A DNA stretch of 6,495 nucleotides from Anaerolentibacter hominis. Its GTDB lineage: Bacteria > Bacillota > Clostridia > Lachnospirales > Lachnospiraceae. The stretch lies in NCBI RefSeq assembly GCF_032380675.1, contig NZ_JAWDIX010000008.1, positions 1 to 6,495 of the forward strand. Reading direction: 5' to 3'. The stretch's first letter is position 1. Every line of letters begins with the position of its first letter. The translations under genes and the position numbers were made by a program. Shown one piece after another: positions 1 to 4,188 of the stretch. Below the pieces are notes generated by a model. It searched no databases, was not told where the DNA came from, and saw only the letters and a program-made list of their open reading frames with translations.

Positions 1-2205
1 ACTATCAAGAGAGGCTCTGCAAATGTTTCTATCGCAGAAAAATCTGTATCTGACGATAAGACAAAAGTAGTATTTACAACAGCTGGTTCAATCGTAGCTG
101 GTGAGTATACTATTGCCTTTGGCGATAAGACGGCTACCTTTACTGGTGTGGAAAACAAGCTTACTTCTATTGAAATTTCATCAGACAAATTAGTTTTAAA
201 TAAAACTAATCCAGCTGATGCTAATGAGGCTACTGTAGGTTATAAAGCTTTGAATCAGTTTGGTGAGGATATTTCTGCTATTATTTCTCTTACTGGTAAT
301 GCATCCTTCGGTACATCCTTAAGTCTTACAAAAGGTACAGCAAAAATAACTTTTGCAACAGGTGACGTTAACGCGTCTATGATGAATACAAGTTATGTTG
401 TTTCCTTAGTTGTGTATGACACAACAACTGGTATCAGTACTTCTGCTAACTTGACTTTATCCAACGCTTCAGTTCCTTATGAAGTAGAGACTCAGGGTGT
501 TTACAATGAGGATGGTAAAGCTTTAACTGCTACTTCTATCGGCGGCAAAGATGAATTCTTCTTCCTGTTCCGTGTGAAGGATCAATATGGTAATTATCTT
601 ACCTCTACTGATAAAGTTAAAATTGGCGACAACTTATATGTTAGCTTTAGTGGTGGATTAACAAACCTTAATATGAATACCAAGACTCTTACAACCAAAA
701 AAGTTGATGGAATAACCTATTTTGCCTCTCAACTTGATGTAGTAGATCAGAAAACCGCTTCTGCAGGTACTGCAACCGCTATTATCATTCCGGTTGGTAG
801 TGGAAAATCTGTAACTACTGCTATTGAGGTAGGTGCTGGAACTACAGTTGCCACCATCAATGTAACTGCTCCTGCTAATGTAAAAGCTGGCGATTCAGCA
901 GTTGAGTTTGCTTATTCTGCATATGATGCAGAGGGTAATGCTGTTACAGATATAGCATCTCTTAATAAAATTACAATGGGTGAACAGTTTAGTTTTGTGA
1001 AAACAGACGGTGAGATCAAATTATATTATGACGCTTCAAAACAAAATGCTAATGATTATAAAACTGAGGCCTTTGTAACTCCTACTTTTAAGACTACATT
1101 AGTATCCTTTACAATCAAGGCTGCGAGCCGCCCGGATCAAATTGTAGGCCTGTTAGATACAGATGGTAAAACTGCTCTTGCTACAGCAACTCAGGTTGAG
1201 GGTAAAGATATTGAACTAGCAAAATCAACCTTTAAAATTGTTGATCAGTATGGTGATGTAATGAAAGATGGTCTTGGAAAAGATCATGCTGTTAAAGTAA
1301 CTGCAGACACTGGTGATACTTTTACAGCGACAATTGGTGGTGCCCCCTATGCCGACAAGAATAATATAATTGCTGCTAACTCACTTAAATTAGCTCCTGG
1401 TAAAGCAAAAGGTTCTCAGACCTATACATTTTCCATTGTTAATCAAGATGGTTCGGATCTTACAGAGAACAATGGTACCAAAAATATAACTGCAGGAAGT
1501 TCTTACGCAGTAACATTTACAGTAGTTGCAAGTTCACAGTTCAAATCCTATGAAGTAAGTGTAGCTGATGCCATTTATGCGGGTATAGAAAAGGCTGGAA
1601 CACCTGTAACTTATCAGAGTGATGTAACTGTATATGGTGTTGTTAATAGCAGTACTAAGGTAAAATTGACACCTGTTACAGACTATAATTTCGCTACAGG
1701 CAGTAAAGTTAGCGAAGTTGCAAATAGTGCTGCAGACGGGAAATTGAAATTACAGTCAGGAATTACCGCTGAAGATAAAGCTTTTGACTCTGTTGATACA
1801 GTCGAAGGTTCCTTTACAATTACTATGACTGATGGTACAGAAATTGTTACAAAAGTTAATGTATCTAAAAAAGCACCTTCTGTTGCATCCTTGAACCTTG
1901 TTGATGAGAACGCAAAGAGTATTAGTGCTGGTACTTCCTTGGTATATACTGATTTATTAGAGGCTATCAAAGGTAAAGACAACTATGGCTTTAAAGTAGA
2001 ATATAAAACAGACGGCTTAAAATTTGTAGATGATAAAGCTGCCACCGTTAGAATGACTATTACGAATGTCGATAGTGCTAAGGGAAAAGTAACAGGTAAT
2101 GGTTTAGACAAACCTGTATTTACGGATTTTGTTACAGGTGATTCCTTTACCGTAACCTTTAATTCTGGCAGTGCAACATTCTCTACTATTGTTAATATTA
2201 AATAA
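1..2205 (+). CDS. S-layer-like / Ig-like-module surface protein, 3' part (5' end outside window)
   Basis: The frame is open from base 1 (it reads TIKRGSANVS) to TAA at 2203-2205, giving 734 visible residues. The GTG at 148 is an internal valine, because the homology to the minus-strand paralogue continues upstream of it. The protein is a chain of beta-rich modules of roughly 105-130 residues. Most carry a D-x-Y-G-[ND]-like turn: NQFGED near residue 85, KDQYGN near 193, YDAEGN near 308, VDQYGD near 414, VYGVVN near 544 and KDNYGF near 659. It is rich in Thr, Ser, Ala, Val and Lys and has no Cys or Trp, typical of S-layer and adhesin Ig-like domains. It ends directly in a beta-strand (TFSTIVNIK), with no LPXTG motif, membrane helix or SLH repeat. 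Any signal peptide or wall-binding domain must therefore lie upstream. The likely role is an extracellular structural protein. The exact family is not certain, and an adhesin is the main alternative. Confidence 0.82.
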   Translation, partial: TIKRGSANVSIAEKSVSDDKTKVVFTTAGSIVAGEYTIAFGDKTATFTGVENKLTSIEISSDKLVLNKTNPADANEATVGYKALNQFGEDISAIISLTGNASFGTSLSLTKGTAKITFATGDVNASMMNTSYVVSLVVYDTTTGISTSANLTLSNASVPYEVETQGVYNEDGKALTATSIGGKDEFFFLFRVKDQYGNYLTSTDKVKIGDNLYVSFSGGLTNLNMNTKTLTTKKVDGITYFASQLDVVDQKTASAGTATAIIIPVGSGKSVTTAIEVGAGTTVATINVTAPANVKAGDSAVEFAYSAYDAEGNAVTDIASLNKITMGEQFSFVKTDGEIKLYYDASKQNANDYKTEAFVTPTFKTTLVSFTIKAASRPDQIVGLLDTDGKTALATATQVEGKDIELAKSTFKIVDQYGDVMKDGLGKDHAVKVTADTGDTFTATIGGAPYADKNNIIAANSLKLAPGKAKGSQTYTFSIVNQDGSDLTENNGTKNITAGSSYAVTFTVVASSQFKSYEVSVADAIYAGIEKAGTPVTYQSDVTVYGVVNSSTKVKLTPVTDYNFATGSKVSEVANSAADGKLKLQSGITAEDKAFDSVDTVEGSFTITMTDGTEIVTKVNVSKKAPSVASLNLVDENAKSISAGTSLVYTDLLEAIKGKDNYGFKVEYKTDGLKFVDDKAATVRMTITNVDSAKGKVTGNGLDKPVFTDFVTGDSFTVTFNSGSATFSTIVNIK
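491..537 (+). repeat. 47-bp exact block shared with the opposite-strand paralogue (copy 1)
   Basis: These 47 bases, coding for part of the QGVYNEDGKALTATS segment, are identical to the reverse complement of 5965-6011. The flanking codons differ even where the residues agree (Gly-Gly is GGC GGC here and GGT GGT in the paralogue). Three shorter exact blocks lie nearby: 124-149 with 6347-6372 (26 bp), 427-448 with 6054-6075 (22 bp) and 844-872 with 5591-5619 (29 bp). Together they form a set of inverted repeats about 4.7-6.2 kb apart that could serve homologous recombination or gene conversion. Confidence 0.9.
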
Positions 2206-2287
2206 TTATTTTTTTAATAGTTGATAATAAAATACAAAGTAGATAGCAATGTTCATATGTTAATATCGCTTTAGAACATGGTCTTTA

Positions 2288-2329
2288 AAGAAAAGAGGTT
2301 GGAGATTTTATTCTTCAACCTCTTTTCTT
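2288..2329 (+). terminator. Intrinsic terminator of the plus-strand surface protein gene
   Basis: A perfect 14-bp stem (2288-2301 with 2316-2329, AAGAAAAGAGGTTG / CAACCTCTTTTCTT) extends inward by four more pairs, one of them G-U, to a 6-nt loop at 2306-2311. It lies 83 nt after the TAA. The uridine-rich part is mostly inside the 3' arm (CTCTTTTCTT) and a long pure T tail is missing, so termination may be less sharp than for the minus-strand gene. No other gene starts before it. Confidence 0.7.
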
Positions 2330-2460
2330 GCATATAGAAAAAGATGGGGCTGTTACTTTTTTGTATGGAACAGGGGCTGTTCACTAATTTCTTGATATGC
2401 TCTCTTATAGGTAGACAAGTGAAATGACAAAAACTAGTCACTTAGAAGGGAGCAAATTTT

Positions 2461-2526
2461 ATGTCTGAAAAAGTAAAAGAACTATTACCAGAACAAGTTG
2501 ATTTTCTATTGGATTATTTTGCCTGA
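2461..2526 (+). CDS. Possible 21-residue small protein or truncated gene start
   Basis: An ATG at 2461 follows an excellent Shine-Dalgarno run, GAAGGGAG at 2445-2452, with an 8-nt gap. The ORF reads MSEKVKELLPEQ, then VDFLLDYFA, and stops at TGA 2524-2526. The peptide would be acidic-amphipathic with a hydrophobic end and looks helical. The ribosome binding site is better than that of the ATPase gene, which argues that something was or is translated here. The stop falls just where GC-rich structured DNA begins, so the sequence may equally be the surviving N-terminus of a larger gene. I do not recognise the family. Real small protein, leader peptide and gene fragment are all open. Confidence 0.35.
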   Translation: MSEKVKELLPEQVDFLLDYFA

Positions 2527-2599
2527 GCGGCATGATATATGCCGCCAGGTGGACGGAGCATAGATCGTTTGAGCGAAGTCAAACGAAGTGGGACCCGTC
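2527..2599 (+). other. GC-rich block with nested hairpins (possible structured RNA or element end)
   Basis: Three perfect helices are visible. GCGGCAT at 2527-2533 pairs with ATGCCGC at 2539-2545 across a 5-nt loop. GACGG at 2552-2556 pairs with CCGTC at 2595-2599. Enclosed within the second helix, TCGTTTGA at 2565-2572 pairs with TCAAACGA at 2579-2586 around a 6-base loop, GCGAAG. The block is much richer in G and C than the DNA on either side. No riboswitch class, tRNA or known small RNA is recognised. It could be a leader RNA of the ATPase transcript, an independent small RNA, or the structured end of a mobile element. Strand is assumed from the neighbouring plus-strand genes. Confidence 0.35.
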
Positions 2600-2625
2600 A
2601 AAGCGATTTGTGGACTATAATAAAC

Positions 2626-2654
2626 TTGAATGCATACGAATGTTATGATAAAAT
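2626..2654 (+). promoter_or_regulatory. Candidate sigma-A-type promoter for the ATPase gene
   Basis: TTGAAT (2626-2631) is followed after 17 bases by TAAAAT (2649-2654), matching the -35 and -10 consensus at four and five of six positions. Transcription would begin near 2661, leaving about 75 nt of AT-rich leader before the ribosome binding site. An overlapping TATGAT at 2644-2649 has no partner at a good distance. This is read by eye in AT-rich sequence, where chance matches are common. Confidence 0.4.
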
Positions 2655-2724
2655 AAAATTATATTTTAGATTTGCATAAACACATCATTAAAAAGAAATA
2701 CTATAAATGAAATGATTCAAGAAT

Positions 2725-2728
2725 GGAG
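2725..2728 (+). promoter_or_regulatory. Ribosome binding site that decides a TTG start for the ATPase gene
   Basis: GGAG at 2725-2728 is followed by an 8-nt gap and TTG at 2737. An in-frame GTG at 2728 overlaps this GGAG and has no good Shine-Dalgarno sequence of its own. No ATG is available nearby in the frame. The TTG start gives an N-terminus MYYERTIKNT, with the conserved aromatic-E-R start that these ATPases usually show right after the initiator. Confidence 0.6.
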
Positions 2729-2736
2729 TGATAAGT

Positions 2737-3999
2737 TTGTATTATGAAAGAACAATTAAAAACACTATTCTTTCAATCAGCAATACGTATCCTGTCTTAT
2801 TAGTAACGGGGCCCCGACAGGTTGGTAAAACTACGCTGTTGACCAGGCTTGCTGATGAGTCAAGAAAAATAGTGACGTTAGATAATCCCACTGTTCGAGC
2901 GTTGGCAAAAACCGATCCGGCTTTATTTCTCCAAAGATATGCTCCGCCTGTTCTGATTGATGAAGTCCAATATGCACCAGAGCTTTTTGATTATATCAAG
3001 ATTTATGTAGATGAGCATAAGCGGTGCGGCGACTTTTGGTTAACTGGATCACAGACATTTCATGTAATGAAAAGTGTGACAGAATCTTTGGCAGGCAGAG
3101 TAGGAATTGCACACATGCTGGGGTTATCAAATAGTGAAATCACAAGGCATCATTTTTCTCCCTTTATTACCAATCCGGAAGAATTGATGGAGAGGATGAA
3201 GACTACAGATCCTATGACTTTGACACAGATTTTTGATCGTATCTACAAAGGATCTATGCCCCGGCTTTACGAACGGGATGATGTGGACCGGGATAATTAT
3301 TATGAATCCTATCTGGAAACCTATATTAGCCGGGATATCAGAGATTTGACACAGGTTGCCGATGAACTTTCTTTTTTGAAGTTTATTAATATTGTAGCTG
3401 CAAGAACAGCAACAAATGTTAATTATGAGACGCTGGCCAGTGAGACGGGGATATCGGCTCCGACAGCAAAACAATGGTTGTCGATTCTGGTGTCCTCCGG
3501 CCTGGTGACTCTGATAGAAGCGTATTCAAACAATGCATTAAAAAGAGTCATTAAATCTCCACGTATGTATTTTCTCGATACTGGACTCTGCGCTTATCTG
3601 ACCCGATGGAATTCGGCGGAAGCTTTGGAACGGGGGGCTATGGATGGCCAATTTTTTGAAAGTTGGGTTGTATCGGAAATTTATAAGAGCTATCTGAATA
3701 ATGGGAAACGGCCGCCGCTATATTTTTACCGTGACAGCAATAAGAAAGAGATTGATGTGATAATTCATCAGAATAATACGGTATATCCAATAGAGATAAA
3801 AAAGGGATCTTATCCCAAAGATGCCATAAAAAATTTTTCGGTGTTAAAACCAATTACGCAGGAACCATCAGAAGAAGATGTGTTTGCTGGTACTGCTCAT
3901 TTGAAGACAGCTATTGGAATCGGCGCTGTTGTCTGTCTGGCGTCAGACATTATGCCGATTGATAAGAAAAATTGGTATGTGCCGGCGTGGCTGATTTAA
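2737..3999 (+). CDS. AAA_14 / DUF4143-type ATP-binding protein
   Basis: The gene encodes 420 residues from the TTG at 2737 (423 if the GTG at 2728 is used), the usual full length for this family. Numbering is from the TTG. The N-terminal P-loop ATPase domain has Walker A GPRQVGKT at 25-32, Walker B VLIDEVQ at 72-78, a sensor-like LTGSQ at 102-106 and the family's SLAGR at 117-121. A winged-helix-like stretch (NYETLASETGISAPTAKQWL) begins near 229. The C-terminal DUF4143 part has a PD-(D/E)XK-like set of residues: E308 in FFESWV, D340 in EIDVI, and E353 and K355 in PIEIKK. No membrane segment or signal peptide is seen, so it is cytoplasmic. Such proteins are widespread in Clostridia, often as stand-alone genes, and their cellular role is not established. 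Nuclease activity is only suggested by the motif. The gene appears intact and monocistronic, and has more GC-rich codons in places than the flanking surface genes. This fits an accessory, possibly transferred gene. Confidence 0.93.
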   Translation: MYYERTIKNTILSISNTYPVLLVTGPRQVGKTTLLTRLADESRKIVTLDNPTVRALAKTDPALFLQRYAPPVLIDEVQYAPELFDYIKIYVDEHKRCGDFWLTGSQTFHVMKSVTESLAGRVGIAHMLGLSNSEITRHHFSPFITNPEELMERMKTTDPMTLTQIFDRIYKGSMPRLYERDDVDRDNYYESYLETYISRDIRDLTQVADELSFLKFINIVAARTATNVNYETLASETGISAPTAKQWLSILVSSGLVTLIEAYSNNALKRVIKSPRMYFLDTGLCAYLTRWNSAEALERGAMDGQFFESWVVSEIYKSYLNNGKRPPLYFYRDSNKKEIDVIIHQNNTVYPIEIKKGSYPKDAIKNFSVLKPITQEPSEEDVFAGTAHLKTAIGIGAVVCLASDIMPIDKKNWYVPAWLI

Positions 4000-4041
4000 A
4001 TCACAGGAGATTTTTTTCTGTAAGCTAAAGCGATGCTGACT

Positions 4042-4070
4042 CACCTGCATAGCAGGTGGTTTATTTGTTT
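4042..4070 (+). terminator. Probable intrinsic terminator of the ATPase gene
   Basis: CACCTGC (4042-4048) pairs perfectly with GCAGGTG (4052-4058) over a 3-base loop, and the T-rich tail GTTTATTTGTTT follows. It starts 42 nt after the ATPase stop codon. The tail runs into the left arm of the 23-bp inverted repeat that begins at 4066, so the two hairpins compete for a few bases. Confidence 0.65.
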
Positions 4071-4116
4071 TCAAAGTTTAGTTTTTCGTATCTCGAAAAA
4101 CTAAACTTTGAAAACA
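4066..4116. repeat. Perfect 23-bp inverted repeat with 5-nt loop
   Basis: Positions 4066-4088 are the exact reverse complement of 4094-4116, separated by TATCT. The arms are AT-rich and read as TTTTCAAAGTTTAG then TTTTTCG on the left. As RNA this is a very stable hairpin on either strand. On neither strand is it followed by a clear T tract, unlike the two hairpins beside it. It sits between the ATPase terminator and the terminator of the minus-strand gene. It could be a bidirectional transcription barrier, a protein or recombinase binding site, or the mark of an insertion. Confidence 0.85.
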
Positions 4117-4134
4117 GGCCTTTGCCCAACAACT

Positions 4135-4165
4135 AAAAAACGGAGACCAAATTGGTCTCCGTTTT
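4135..4165 (-). terminator. Intrinsic terminator of the minus-strand surface protein gene
   Basis: Read on the minus strand, a perfect 14-bp stem (4165-4152 with 4150-4137, core CGGAGACCAA/TTGGTCTCCG) ends in a run of six T (complement of 4140-4135). It begins 23 nt after the TAA of the surface gene. The stem is symmetric and also has TTTT on the plus strand at 4162-4165, so it may stop transcription from the ATPase side too. Confidence 0.88.
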
Positions 4166-4188
4166 ATTACTATATAACAATATTATAA

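Larger units (their letters stand above)
2330..2736. other. Intergenic stretch of mixed origin upstream of the ATPase gene
   Basis: About 400 bases carry no recognisable full-length gene. In order they hold: two copies of GGGGCTGTT at 2346-2354 and 2373-2381; a short palindrome GAACAG-GGG-CTGTTC at 2368-2382; an inverted repeat AAGTGA/TCACTT at 2417-2422 and 2438-2443, just ahead of a strong ribosome binding site; a 21-codon ORF; a GC-rich folded block; and an AT-rich leader with a possible promoter. The abrupt change from AT-rich to GC-rich sequence near 2524 and the cut-short ORF suggest the remains of a decayed mobile element or an old deletion junction. No transposase can be recognised. 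Confidence 0.5.

Noticed and set aside
148..150. GTG at 148 as the start of the plus-strand gene
   Set aside because: The frame is open to base 1 and the upstream 49 residues align well with the paralogue, and there is no ribosome binding site before 148.
1683..1982. Minus-strand ORF of 99 codons inside the plus-strand surface gene
   Set aside because: It is the antisense shadow of a real coding frame, with no ribosome binding site or recognisable domain.
2712..2747. 12-codon ORF (MIQEWSDKFVL) overlapping the ATPase start
   Set aside because: It is very short and has no Shine-Dalgarno sequence. The GGAG within it serves the TTG start of the ATPase.
3127..3853. Two minus-strand ORFs (115 and 71 codons) opposite the ATPase gene
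   Set aside because: They lie entirely inside the well-supported ATPase frame and show no protein family features.
2737..3999. ATPase as a site-specific recombinase driving inversion
   Set aside because: The motifs are those of a P-loop AAA_14/DUF4143 protein. No serine- or tyrosine-recombinase signature is present.
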